Below, piece by piece: positions 32,851-46,350 of a stretch of DNA of 64,000 bases. Within the stretch, counting starts at the first letter, position 1, and each line of letters starts with the position of its first letter. Source of the stretch: Paulinella micropora (Eukaryota; Cercozoa; Imbricatea; Euglyphida). The translations under genes and the position numbers were made by a program. The stretch covers positions 76,901 to 140,900 of the forward strand of contig BJOX01000208.1 of NCBI GenBank assembly GCA_009731375.1. Direction: 5' to 3'. The notes beneath the pieces are model-generated. The model was not told the origin of the DNA, did no database searches, and was given only the letters and a program-made list of their open reading frames with translations.

Positions 32851-33099
32851 CTGGGTGGCTAATAAGAGAGCATTCGTGGCTTCCTGAAGTTGAAGTTAGT
32901 GGTCGTCAAGCCCTGATGTGAATAATCCTAGGGAATGGGGGTGCCATCCACTCCCCGCAAGCCAACGTCGAGGTCTTCGATGTAACCCGATGGGTATACC
33001 GTGATTCCTAGGGTGAAGCTTTTGGAAGCTTCCGTGATGAAGCCAGTGGCTTGTAGTTGGCGTTGGGATTTGTTGAATCCTGCTTGAGCACGCGGTTAT

Positions 33100-34040
33100 A
33101 TATATCTCTCTGGGGCCTGGTCCCCCGTATGCGTGCCATTCGTCATCAGCGAAGGTGTGTTTGGGGGGAACTGTAACGTCTTCCTTGGTTAGGGTTTTTC
33201 CTCTCAGGCCGGGCCAGGAGTTGAACTGTCTGGCGTGTCCATAGAACTGGTATCCATCTTGGGGATCGCCTGGGGATGCGGCTGATGTTAATCACTGTCG
33301 GTATTCGTAGACGATGCTAAAGAGGGTGGGGCTGATGGACTGCCCTGGGCAGTTCCCCGTTCTCGGTAGACCGACGTAGAGTCATGGATGGTAGAGCCTT
33401 TTTTGCCTGTGTGGATCAAGGCGCCTTGGTAGCGATGTTGGATGAAACGGTAGAGTTCGGGAAAGGCGTCTGGGGGGGGCCATTGTGTTCGCGATGGCAT
33501 TTTGCAGTACTGGGAGTTCCTCTGAGTCGAAGGCTTTCTCTACATCTATCGCTGTGATGATGAGGGTATGTACGCGGTTGGTTACCCTTGCTGCGTTCTG
33601 GACGTCGTATAGAATCAGACGTAGGGTGAGGTTGGATTCGTCGGCCCCGGATATACGCGGGCAGTTTGCCTTAGCGGTTTTGCTCATGGTGCCTACTTCC
33701 AGCATAAGGGATCGTAGTCGGAGGTCGACCATTTTCGCGTAAAGGTTCATGATTGCTTGTGAGATCATGATGGGCCGCCATTCGCTCGGGTTGGCTCCCG
33801 TGCCTTTCTCCTTCCACAGTTGTGTCAGTTAGGTGGGTTTCCATTCGCTTGGAATTTTACCCTCTCGCCAACAAAAGTTGAGGTACGCCAGGATGTATAG
33901 TTGTCCTTCGTGGGAAAGTAAGCGGAGTGCAGTTGGAGGGACTTGGTCGAGTCCGGCAGATGGGCCCTTTTTGGCGTTGCGGAGTTCGTCCAGAGTGAAG
34001 TCACGGCGTGCTTCCAAGAATGCTTGATGTTTGTCCGGAT
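33100..34040 (-). CDS. Reverse transcriptase core of the non-LTR element
   Basis: Read in minus orientation: KGPSAGLDQVPPTALRLL and NFCWREGKIPSEWKPT (motifs 1-2), an in-frame TAA, then WKEKGTGANPSEWRPIMI, TAIDVEKAFDS (motif A), RGTAQGS (motif B, after which a one-base shift is needed to read ISPTLFSIVYEY), and PKHTFADDEWHAYGG at 33121-33156. The FADD (33136-33147) is the catalytic pair of non-LTR reverse transcriptases. The order and spacing are as expected. The stop and shifts mean this copy cannot make an intact enzyme. Confidence 0.85.
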
Positions 34041-35215
34041 AGGATATCAGCTGGGGCGGTAACTTGGTGAAATGTTTGGTATATCCACTCGGGAGAAGTA
34101 GGCGGTATTGTGGTATCGGTGGAGGGGGTAGTGCTGATGACGTGGGGGGATGGTTGTGCCGCCAGTCATCTAGAAGTCGGTGTATGGGGAGGAGAGCTGC
34201 TTCCTTAGCTAGTCGGTCGCAGATTTCGTTGAGGCAGTGTCACCATTCGAAGCTGTTTTCGACGTGTGAAGGGACCCAGTGTATCTGCAGGTGCCCTTGC
34301 GTGAGTTTGTATCTGACGATGGCATCCCATAGGATGGGGTATGGGCGTTGTGGGAATAGTTGTTGATACTCGCCCTCGAGCTGGCAGTCTGCAAGGCCTT
34401 TGTAGTCTGTAAAACCATGAGTTTGGTATGGTTTCCATCGGCGTGTGTGTATGTAGTGGAGGACAACCGCGGCGGCTTCAATTTCTTGGTGTGTGCTGGT
34501 GGTGGGGTGTTCATGTGATCCGAAGATGGCAATAAGGTGTTCTTGGAACATGAGAATAGCGCCGAAGCCCCCTGCATGGCCCAGTTTTGGGAAACTGGAG
34601 CCGTCAATGTGGAATATCGCCGTAGTTGCGGGGTCAACAGCGTCCGTTAAGATGTTCTGGGGGTTGGTGGTGTCGACATCGGTGTGTAGTTTGGGACGGA
34701 GGGAGTCCAGGTGGTAGTGTGTTTGCAGGGGGCGTGGGAGGAGGTGGAGGAGGAGGGCCACCGTTCCCGTGTCTAGGAGTTGGATGATTCCGTTGGGGTC
34801 CGAGGGGCGGGCTTGCCAGTGCAGGAAGCAATCAAGCGGAGTGGTGGTGGAGTCGGCCCCTCCAAGTTCGTGGAGGAGATTTACGATGCAGGAGGGTTCC
34901 GGTGCTGTATACAAGTCCCAGATGGTCTCAGGTGGTCTGGGACGCGGAATATCCAAGGAGCCGTGGGCTGCCCAGTGTATTCGGGTGAAGAAGTCGTTGG
35001 TACGTCGGAACTGTGTTTGGGGTCCTGCCGTAAGGAGATGCGCTTCCCAATCCTGTAGCAGTTGATGTTCTCGGAACTCCGGGAGTGCTGCAGCTGTGGG
35101 GGTGGATTTGTGTGTCTCTGTGAGGGTGGGGGGCAGGGGAGCGTCGCGGGCTATTCGCTCTCCGAGGAAGATATCTGGGCGGTTGTGTTGCTGCGTTATT
35201 GGTGGGGTGAGAAAT
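34041..35215 (-). CDS. RNase H domain upstream of RT in the non-LTR element
   Basis: An open frame from about 35215 to 34241, then in frame after one TGA into the RT. It contains IFHIDGSSFP (first Asp), THQEIEAAA (Glu), HGFTDYKGLAD (second Asp), HWVPSHVEN and, after the TGA, NEICDRLAKEAA (last Asp). This is the complete D-E-D-D set of a type I RNase H. The linker from RNase H to RT motif 1 is readable with no frame change, so the domain really lies N-terminal to RT in one polypeptide. In most RNase H-bearing LINEs it is C-terminal. Confidence 0.75.
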
Positions 35216-35223
35216 CTTTCCCC

Positions 35224-36480
35224 ATGCAGACTTTCTTCTACCTCAACGTGGGTGCCAGAGACGGTCTCCTACAATTACACACCACAGAGAAACCGGCCGA
35301 ACTACAAGCGAGATACCCGGCATCCCTGGACCTCACCGTTATCACAGTTCAATGGGATGAAGTTGCTGGACGACTATACAAACTGGATTACGTAAGGTAC
35401 GACGAGGAACGAGCTAAACTCCCGCCAGCAGCTGCCAAACCGTCCACATCTCCAGACGCCATATTCACGAAGATCGACCACGACAACAGCAAGACCAGAC
35501 CACAACACCTATGCAGACAAGGTAACATCACCCTCAACCAGTGGATTAAGCAACGCCTTAACAGCGCCCGCACCAGGGTCGAACTACAGTACCGACCAGG
35601 AGGCCAGGACGATCCCCCCTCCCCACCTCCACGCACGGAGTCCGCACCCCGCCCCCCACGCCGATGGCGCAAGAGACGCCGTAGCACCACCGCCCAAGCA
35701 CTTCCCCAGCAGACCCCCCCCTCTCTCAGCCCCAACAACGACCTACGAACACGACAAACCCCACAGACGGACGGCTCAACAACGCTCCCTCTTCGACGCC
35801 AGCGTACAGTCCAGCATTGCAGCCCTCCACGGACCCCAGGAATTACTAGCACGTGTCGTGGCTTCAGCTAGAACACTCTGTATCGCTACCACACCAGGAT
35901 CTGCCTCCCCCGCTGCCCCCAGGATTCCCAGCCCTGCGCCACGCATCAACCATAACCATAAAAAGCCCCGGCACACCCCGACTCGTCTCACCAATCTACG
36001 AACAATAACTGAGCTATACAAGCTCCTTTCAACAGGTCAGCCACCACCAGACGTCCAGACCACTTGGCGAAGATGGCGACGCATCGTGCACATCCTGAGA
36101 CCCACCTCCGGAACGCAAGCCGTCGATACCCTGTGGGACTACCACACTGCTCACACCCAGACGCAGCCCCCGCCTGGCAACCTACCTAACCTATGTGCCC
36201 TCGCCCTCAACACCATTGGATGGGCCCGGACCGCATAAACAAATTTGCGGATAAACTTACCACCGACTCCAACCTGGGAGCCATGCCCCCCAAAAAGACT
36301 CTCAATTACTTATGGGATATCAACCGCACAGCAATATACAACAGAGCGCGGCAACGCCGACCAGCACAGAGGCCTACCCAAGCCGCTACTACGGAGTACT
36401 ACACCAACCTGTTCCGCGCAAAGATTTCCACAACCGAAGCTGCACAAAACATAGCCAGGACCGCACTAGGGGATGATTTC
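35224..36480 (+). CDS. Plus-strand coding block inside the minus-strand element (inverted segment)
   Basis: Plus-strand open frames joined by a frameshift near 35810 and a stop at 36236: TFFYLNVGARDGLLQLHTTE, a Pro/Arg-rich stretch, LRTITELYKLLSTG, then TLNYLWDINRTAIYNRARQR and EYYTNLFRAKISTTEAAQN. The last part looks like the helical region that commonly precedes RT. Minus-strand coding stops on both sides of the block (about 35215 and 36480). An internal inversion, a nested second copy, or an assembly join would each explain this. I cannot decide between them. Confidence 0.5.
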
Positions 36481-37440
36481 AGTAATCAGGGATCGGATGG
36501 TATTGTGTCGGATAATGGGGAGGAGGACCCGTTGTGGGACCAGCCATGGTTCTTGGTTGCGGGAGTAGCTGCGATTAGGGTGAAAGCGTCTGTCGTATCG
36601 AAGAAGAATGTTGTGTTCGATCGAAATGCAGTTGGCGATGATTGTGTGCACTCGCTGTTTCTGTATGGTAGCAACCACTTCTTGTCGTTTGAGGGTGTAC
36701 CAGCAGGGGATGAGGCAGAGTTTGTCTTGGAAGAGCAGGTCAGTAGTGTTGGGCTGCGGTGGGGCAGGGGTGGGAATAACCAATTTAGTGCCCATGGCTG
36801 GGGTGAGTAGTAACATTTCTAAGGCCCATCGAGGGGGGAGATGAGGGGGGTGCCGGGTGGGGCCGGTCCTGTGGGGTTTCGGGGAGTTGGGATTGACAAG
36901 GGGAGGATGGGTTTGCCACGACTTGTGTTCCTCCCGCTGTGTGTTGGATGTTGGCCGCAATGCATGCGAGGCCAAGCGTGCGTTTGGTTCCGGTGAGGAC
37001 CGGGCTGTTGTGTTGTGCGGTGTGTGGCTGTTGGATCCAAGAAGAAGGAGGGGCTGGGAGGGCTGGGGCTAGGTTGTTGTATAGCCGTAGTACTCTGGAT
37101 GAGGGGGGGATGTACCCTTCGGGGTCACCGGCGTGTTGGGGGGTGGCGGGGACCCGTTTATGTATATGATTTTCCGCTACAATGGCCTGATTCAGGAGTG
37201 AGAAAGAATGGCGGTCCCGTGCCGGGATATTAATGGTTGCAAGGGTCGAGGGGGCTGGTTGTGCGAGGCGTTTCAGTTTCTTGATTTTCAGGTTTAGGCG
37301 TCGTTGCCAGTTGATCTGCAGGGGCCCTGATAGCGCTTGTGCCCCGCATAGGTCGGGGTGTTCTTGGCTGGGGGTCGATGTGGTGCAGGGCGGCAGAGGT
37401 TGGGTTGTGGGGCCAGTTGCGGGTGGGCTGGTAGGGCTCG
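36481..37440 (-). CDS. Pro-rich linker region of the non-LTR element
   Basis: A minus-strand frame continuing from the protease-like segment: Pro/Thr-rich, then a basic patch (NWQRRLNLKIKKLKRLAQPA), then more Pro/Ser-rich sequence and a frame change near 36900. No domain recognised. Confidence 0.4.
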
Positions 37441-37978
37441 TCTTGAGGGGAGGCTTGGGCAGGCGGTTGTAAGTCACCATGAGTGCGCGGGAGCCCAGAA
37501 GGTTCCAGCCCTGTTTAACTGGAAGGATGGTGACAGTGGCGTCATCTAGTTTGAGCCATGATCCATCTGGTTGTGGGGTGAGGAAGATCAGGTGGTCGGT
37601 GTTCTTGGCGTCGGCACTGCAGATTGCTCCAGCTAGTTGGTATGAGTGCGATTCCGTTCCCACGGCTTCTGGCTTGATCCATAGAGTGGGTGGGAAGGTG
37701 AGTTGTTTCTGTTGGGGGTGCTTTGTCCCGTCGGGTCACGTCGTTGTAGCTGGGGACGGGCCAGGGTGGCGGTCGATAGAGAAGCACATAGTGTTGGGGC
37801 GGTTGCGGAGGGTTTGTTGACCTTCTTTGCGGTGGTTGCATTGGGAGCATTTGGGAGTGGACGGTTGGATTCTCCAAAGCTGTAGGAGTGAGGTAAGGTG
37901 TCCTCGATTTGGAAGGTGTGGTGGCCAGGGGTGTGGGACTGTGAGGTCGAGAATGGGGGACTGGGCCGTAGCAATAGC
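37441..37978 (-). CDS. Ubiquitin-specific-protease-like segment (C-terminal half) at the element's 5' end
   Basis: In minus orientation: CSQCNHRKEGQQ (37838-37849 encodes the CxxC), then NTMCFSIDRHPG, an in-frame TGA at about 37738, FPPTLWIKPEAVG, YQLAGAICSADAKNTDHLIF, DGSWLKLDDATVTIL and a final ALMVTYNRL. This reproduces the order of a peptidase C19 (USP) C-terminal half: CxxC finger, substrate strand, the Y-x-L-x-A-x-I strand, the catalytic His box with W-x3-DD, and the closing strand ending in Y-x-R. The catalytic Cys box would lie upstream, beyond the junction at 37978, so the copy is 5'-truncated. Inference from motif order only. Confidence 0.55.
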
Positions 37979-38468
37979 CGTGCTGCCGTCTCCACCGGGT
38001 TGCTACATCGAGGAGTGTTGCACTCATCAAGGGAAGTGCGGTGCTTTCCCTTGCAAGGACGGGACGGCGCAGATCGCTTCGCCAGACAAGCTTTGTGCTA
38101 ACCTCCAGTGCTTCCCAGAGGCATGCTGCGCGCCTGTTGACCACTTCCATAGGTTCATTGGCCATGGCGACTACTTCGTCTTCAGCTCAAACTTCTGCCA
38201 GAACTTGGGTTGTGACCACGTTCACTCCTTGAAAGAATGTGAGTATGCGTCCGACTCCTTGCAGCTCACTGATCCCACTGCATCTGAAGCTACCTCTCCT
38301 GACTCTCCTTTCGGTTGCTATTTCCGACCGAACTTTCAGACACTTTGGTTCAACCCTTACGGGAAGGCTCCGGCCCAGGAGTCCCGCAACAGCATCTGCT
38401 ATTGTGAATTTAGTACAGATGTAGCTGCCTTTGCGGTGAATGTTTCTCACCTTCCTGGTGAAAGGTAG
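37979..38468 (+). pseudogene. Second copy of the last domain of the Cys-rich gene, joined to the element
   Basis: From CTGCCGTCTCCACC onward it repeats 27330-27809 with three coding substitutions seen: Glu to Ala near 38123, Asn to Ser near 38184 and Asp to Asn near 38439. The TAG stop is the same. Upstream sequence is the antisense 5' end of the non-LTR element, so this copy has no promoter or earlier exons. Any open frame running in from the left is chance. It is either the element-interrupted allele or a truncated paralogue. Confidence 0.75.
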
Positions 38469-40423
<1,955 letters not shown>

Positions 40424-42565
40424 TTATTTGATTGTTCTATTAATTTTCAACGTCCTCTTGGTTTTTTTTGTCATTAGTCTCTTTGTGACCTCGCTCTTTA
40501 TTTCCAACCTACCAGTGACAGCAGCGTATCTTTTTTCCCTCCTCCTCAACCTCTCTGAAAGTTTTGCTCTGCCTGCCATAACCCCTTGGAGTCTTAGCAA
40601 TACTGCGTCTTCCACTGCCGCCCCTCCATCCGACTGGATGACAAGCACCTTTCCGCCCTGCTTTTCCTCCAGCTGGCTCTAGCCACCGCCGCCAAAGCCT
40701 TCGTAAGCCCGGTCGAGGTGACAAGCAAATCCTCCCACGCCCTCTCGGCAACCAGGAAGTCCTTCCACATGTCCCTTCCGGACTTGTATCCGTCAGCAAA
40801 CTCCTTCCATGCCGAGGATTGATCCGTCGTGAAGTCGACATTGTCCGGGATCGTTGCCGTCCACCTGTTACCGGGCCACCCATTCACAATGGCCCGGTAA
40901 ACGCACTGGTCGTGCTGATAGATCCTTGCCAGCAAGTGTCGGATGAACCGTTTGAGGCTCATGAAGAACGCGTTGTCCTTCTTCAGCTTCTCCAGTTCCG
41001 CCCGAAATCCCCCCGTGACCCTCATCGGTCTCTTGCTCGTCACCGCCAACGCATTTCCAACCACCGTGGAAATGTGCCCCGTTAGCATGACCTCACTAGT
41101 CAAGTCCCAATGACTCCCAAAACTCACGAGCAAACCAATGAGCGAATGCATCATCGCGTGTGTCTTGGAAAGCCTAATTGACCCCGTTTTCTGATACACA
41201 TCGCGATTTTGTATTTCCCTAGCCTGCTCATCCCCTTTTGGATATTGTCCGCCGTAAGGAACTCCATAAGGTCCGTATCCGTGCACTTACGGAGAATATC
41301 GACCAAGGTCATCAGCGACTCAAAATTGTTCTCTTCCAACAACTGACACTGAAACATTGATCGCCTTGCGCAACCATGGTGAGCCCATATAGGACAAACA
41401 GTTCACCTGCCGGGTAAACCATATCACCGGCCTCTTATCCCCTTTAAATTTTGACCCCGGCTGGAATGCAATAGGATTAAATTTTTCGAGGAACTGCGGC
41501 ATCCTCTTCCTCTCCTGCGCATAACGCGCTGCCGGGTCTGTGGGATCATCCTCCTCCCTTTTCTTGATTACCGCATACCTCTCTTCCCATAATGCGTATT
41601 TTTCAACGCAAACCTCTACGGCCTTTACGACCTCCATTAGGTACAAGAGATATCGGTAGATGTTTTCATGAGCCTGCTCCCTCGCCACAGCCAAAATATC
41701 AGCATCCGCCGCAGAAGCTGCAGCATCTCTGACTTTGGTCTGTGCGAGCGCCGCCGCATCTGCCTCCCCCAGCAGATGACGCAGGAATCTGTTGGCCTGG
41801 CTAGCCACCGAGTCCTCCTTCCTCATCAGCTCCAATTTCTCCATGAAGCCTTCCACATGGATCAGGTCTAAGGAATCAGGTGTCTCTTTACCCCACACCT
41901 TGGTATCATTCATCCATTTGGCCTCCTTCATTTTCTCCTGAGCGGCATTCCAATTCTTAACCGCATTGGTAAACGCATTGGCCACCATGGGCCAAACCTC
42001 GTCTTTGAAGAAAGCAAGCACCATGGCCATGTCAAAGGTTTCCCCCTTCGCAGGGTCTACCCTCACACTCCCATAAAATTCCTCCTTCCAGTTGTATTTC
42101 GATTCCACACCCGTCATCATTGAGGAATGGGACATCAAACTGTTCAGAAGGAATAGGCGTCGGATAATATTCCTCATCCGAGCTCTCAAACCTTACATGA
42201 CCCACCATCTGCAGTTCATGGAGGTGCATGGACACAAGCATCCTAGCCACCATCCTCCTAACCTGCATGGGTACCAAAGTTTTGAGAATAGGTTCGCTAG
42301 GTGAATAAGCCGTTATGGCAAAGGAGGGCGCCCCCCACTTAGCCAAGTCACTGTTTTCGGCCTTCACCCACACGAACACCTGATCCCGTGATCTGTCTTT
42401 GTACTTACTTGCCAAAGGGACAAAGTGTTCCAAAAACTCATGCTGCTCTGCGGATCCCACTATGTAGTCCGACGCTACATGTAGTAGAAAATCCCCCACA
42501 GCCTTCCCCAGCAACGGCTGAACACACGAATCCTTGTAAGGATCGTATGTCGTCCCTGTTGCCAT
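40424..42565 (-). pseudogene. Unrecognised minus-strand gene, copy B (identical to copy C)
   Basis: Same sequence as 43655-45796. See that entry. Probably the same locus assembled twice. Confidence 0.5.
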
Positions 42566-43654
42566 GATAACCTCCTAGGTGCCGAGGTCCAAGTTTCGAG
42601 ATCAGGGTCCTTCCCTATAGATCCCCAAAATCCCCCTTACAACCTACAGTTTCCCTTTCCAAAGACGACTGAAAGCACTATCTCACACGACCAGCACAGA
42701 GTACTGATCGTCGAGAAGCTACTTGACACACTCACCAAGACACAGTCAACAACAGTGACTGAGCTTGTTCAACTTCCCAGAGAGTGCGTCGTTCAAAATT
42801 CCAAATCCTATGAGTTCGAAACTGAAGGCAAAGGGACTCCAAAATGTGACAAGACACTTGGTCTTACCCTTACGAGCTCAAGGGAAAATAGAATTTAATA
42901 TTGAACGCTACTGGTTCTAGGCTAACCTCCACTTCAATAATAGAAAGGGAAGTCAGAAATGAACCCAAACAACAAGCCAAAGGGAAAACCCCGCAAGAAA
43001 CGGAATGTCCCTATGACCGGGTCAACTGACACGATTCGTTATGTCCGTAACCTGCACAAATGCCAAAACATACCTAAAAACAACAACCCATAAGTGCAAT
43101 TTCCCTTATTTTGCCATAAATTCCCAGTCACGGGGAAAACGGCTAAATTTTACGGAATTTCCTACTACATTTGTTCAAAAATGTTCGGGTCAACGCTATT
43201 AACGTGGGAGGTTGATGAATAAGGATGCCACAGCTTTGTGGAACTTACATCCTAACAACCTTCACCACAGTCTCCGGTAAACGGTTAAGTGTNNNNNNNN
43301 NNCAGTATTGCGGAAAATATAGGAGACTGTCAGAGCCAAGCAACAAAAACGAAACAGAGAGCCATTCCCCGATGTCACCCCTACGATAAATTATTATCCT
43401 GCTTAAAACTTTCAGGAATAGTTAACATTGAATCGTAATATTATCGTTTTTCAACCGGCTCAAACGTAAATAAATAAAAACATATATAACTACATCTTAA
43501 CTAGATGTAGCTCATCTATACATCACTATGTAAAGGGGTATAAGAAAAGATCGCATATTTACCTATCTGCGCCTACACTTTGGTTCTGGGTGGGGAAACA
43601 TTCCGATTAGCCACGTCCTTGGCCCTTCTGCTGCCAGGCGCGGCCCGCGACCAT

Positions 43655-45796
43655 TTATTTGATTGTTCTATTAATTTTCAACGTCCTCTTGGTTTTTTTT
43701 GTCATTAGTCTCTTTGTGACCTCGCTCTTTATTTCCAACCTACCAGTGACAGCAGCGTATCTTTTTTCCCTCCTCCTCAACCTCTCTGAAAGTTTTGCTC
43801 TGCCTGCCATAACCCCTTGGAGTCTTAGCAATACTGCGTCTTCCACTGCCGCCCCTCCATCCGACTGGATGACAAGCACCTTTCCGCCCTGCTTTTCCTC
43901 CAGCTGGCTCTAGCCACCGCCGCCAAAGCCTTCGTAAGCCCGGTCGAGGTGACAAGCAAATCCTCCCACGCCCTCTCGGCAACCAGGAAGTCCTTCCACA
44001 TGTCCCTTCCGGACTTGTATCCGTCAGCAAACTCCTTCCATGCCGAGGATTGATCCGTCGTGAAGTCGACATTGTCCGGGATCGTTGCCGTCCACCTGTT
44101 ACCGGGCCACCCATTCACAATGGCCCGGTAAACGCACTGGTCGTGCTGATAGATCCTTGCCAGCAAGTGTCGGATGAACCGTTTGAGGCTCATGAAGAAC
44201 GCGTTGTCCTTCTTCAGCTTCTCCAGTTCCGCCCGAAATCCCCCCGTGACCCTCATCGGTCTCTTGCTCGTCACCGCCAACGCATTTCCAACCACCGTGG
44301 AAATGTGCCCCGTTAGCATGACCTCACTAGTCAAGTCCCAATGACTCCCAAAACTCACGAGCAAACCAATGAGCGAATGCATCATCGCGTGTGTCTTGGA
44401 AAGCCTAATTGACCCCGTTTTCTGATACACATCGCGATTTTGTATTTCCCTAGCCTGCTCATCCCCTTTTGGATATTGTCCGCCGTAAGGAACTCCATAA
44501 GGTCCGTATCCGTGCACTTACGGAGAATATCGACCAAGGTCATCAGCGACTCAAAATTGTTCTCTTCCAACAACTGACACTGAAACATTGATCGCCTTGC
44601 GCAACCATGGTGAGCCCATATAGGACAAACAGTTCACCTGCCGGGTAAACCATATCACCGGCCTCTTATCCCCTTTAAATTTTGACCCCGGCTGGAATGC
44701 AATAGGATTAAATTTTTCGAGGAACTGCGGCATCCTCTTCCTCTCCTGCGCATAACGCGCTGCCGGGTCTGTGGGATCATCCTCCTCCCTTTTCTTGATT
44801 ACCGCATACCTCTCTTCCCATAATGCGTATTTTTCAACGCAAACCTCTACGGCCTTTACGACCTCCATTAGGTACAAGAGATATCGGTAGATGTTTTCAT
44901 GAGCCTGCTCCCTCGCCACAGCCAAAATATCAGCATCCGCCGCAGAAGCTGCAGCATCTCTGACTTTGGTCTGTGCGAGCGCCGCCGCATCTGCCTCCCC
45001 CAGCAGATGACGCAGGAATCTGTTGGCCTGGCTAGCCACCGAGTCCTCCTTCCTCATCAGCTCCAATTTCTCCATGAAGCCTTCCACATGGATCAGGTCT
45101 AAGGAATCAGGTGTCTCTTTACCCCACACCTTGGTATCATTCATCCATTTGGCCTCCTTCATTTTCTCCTGAGCGGCATTCCAATTCTTAACCGCATTGG
45201 TAAACGCATTGGCCACCATGGGCCAAACCTCGTCTTTGAAGAAAGCAAGCACCATGGCCATGTCAAAGGTTTCCCCCTTCGCAGGGTCTACCCTCACACT
45301 CCCATAAAATTCCTCCTTCCAGTTGTATTTCGATTCCACACCCGTCATCATTGAGGAATGGGACATCAAACTGTTCAGAAGGAATAGGCGTCGGATAATA
45401 TTCCTCATCCGAGCTCTCAAACCTTACATGACCCACCATCTGCAGTTCATGGAGGTGCATGGACACAAGCATCCTAGCCACCATCCTCCTAACCTGCATG
45501 GGTACCAAAGTTTTGAGAATAGGTTCGCTAGGTGAATAAGCCGTTATGGCAAAGGAGGGCGCCCCCCACTTAGCCAAGTCACTGTTTTCGGCCTTCACCC
45601 ACACGAACACCTGATCCCGTGATCTGTCTTTGTACTTACTTGCCAAAGGGACAAAGTGTTCCAAAAACTCATGCTGCTCTGCGGATCCCACTATGTAGTC
45701 CGACGCTACATGTAGTAGAAAATCCCCCACAGCCTTCCCCAGCAACGGCTGAACACACGAATCCTTGTAAGGATCGTATGTCGTCCCTGTTGCCAT
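43655..45796 (-). pseudogene. Unrecognised minus-strand gene with several frame changes
   Basis: The start ATG at 45796 (MATGTTYDPYKDSCVQPLLG) follows a GTTATC context. Coding passes through at least four frame changes (about 45400, 44600, 44520, 43890) to a stop at 43655, about 710 codons. Parts: a globular N-terminal ~130 residues, an acidic SSDEEYYP segment, a long mostly helical region rich in Lys, Glu and Ala (coiled-coil-like, e.g. NWNAAQEKMKEAKWMNDTK), then a region with GSIRLSKTHAMMHSLIGL and a basic C-terminus. I recognise no domain. The frame changes could be indels in a pseudogene, short unrecognised introns, or assembly errors. It is convergent with the Cys-rich gene. It could be the gag-like part of an unknown retroelement. 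Confidence 0.5.
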
Positions 45797-46350
45797 GATA
45801 ACCTCCTAGGTGCCGAGGTCCAAGTTTCGAGATCAGGGTCCTTCCCTATAGATCCCCAAAATCCCCCTTACAACCTACAGTTTCCCTTTCCAAAGACGAC
45901 TGAAAGCACTATCTCACACGACCAGCACAGAGTACTGATCGTCGAGAAGCTACTTGACACACTCACCAAGACACAGTCAACAACAGTGACTGAGCTTGTT
46001 CAACTTCCCAGAGAGTGCGTCGTTCAAAATTCCAAATCCTATGAGTTCGAAACTGAAGGCAAAGGGACTCCAAAATGTGACAAGACACTTGGTCTTACCC
46101 TTACGAGCTCAAGGGAAAATAGAATTTAATATTGAACGCTACTGGTTCTAGGCTAACCTCCACTTCAATAATAGAAAGGGAAGTCAGAAATGAACCCAAA
46201 CAACAAGCCAAAGGGAAAACCCCGCAAGAAACGGAATGTCCCTATGACCGGGTCAACTGACACGATTCGTTATGTCCGTAACCTGCACAAATGCCAAAAC
46301 ATACCTAAAAACAACAACCCATAAGTGCAATTTCCCTTATTTTGCCATAA
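45797..46350. other. Upstream region of the unrecognised gene
   Basis: Unique AT-moderate DNA, no gene seen. It would hold the promoter of the minus-strand gene if that gene is active. Confidence 0.5.

Larger units (their letters stand above)
30419..37978 (-). mobile_element. Decayed non-LTR retrotransposon with restriction-like endonuclease
   Basis: In minus orientation the coding order is: ubiquitin-protease-like segment (37978-37441), Pro-rich linker, an inverted block (35224-36480 on plus), RNase H (about 34960-34190), reverse transcriptase (about 34020-32570), a zinc-finger-like segment (about 31600) and a PD-(D/E)xK-like endonuclease (31440-30750). RLE-bearing non-LTR elements normally lack RNase H. 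Utopia elements of oomycetes are reported to carry one upstream of RT, so this may be a relative. Several in-frame stops and frameshifts show it is inactive as assembled. The right end abuts the exon copy at 37979 and the left end meets the gap at 30409. A direct repeat in the 3' region (cgttgggtactYgttggt at about 30485 and 30548) lies near the tail. Confidence 0.75.

Noticed and set aside
37827-38468. A 213-codon plus-strand gene fusing new sequence to the Cys-rich C-terminus
   Set aside because: The upstream part is antisense of the protease-like coding of the retroelement; the fusion arises at the insertion junction.
40424-45796. Three paralogous copies of the minus-strand gene
   Set aside because: Copies B and C are identical and separated by a 10-N gap in an overlapping-contig pattern; copy A is cut by another gap. 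One locus with two haplotypes is simpler.
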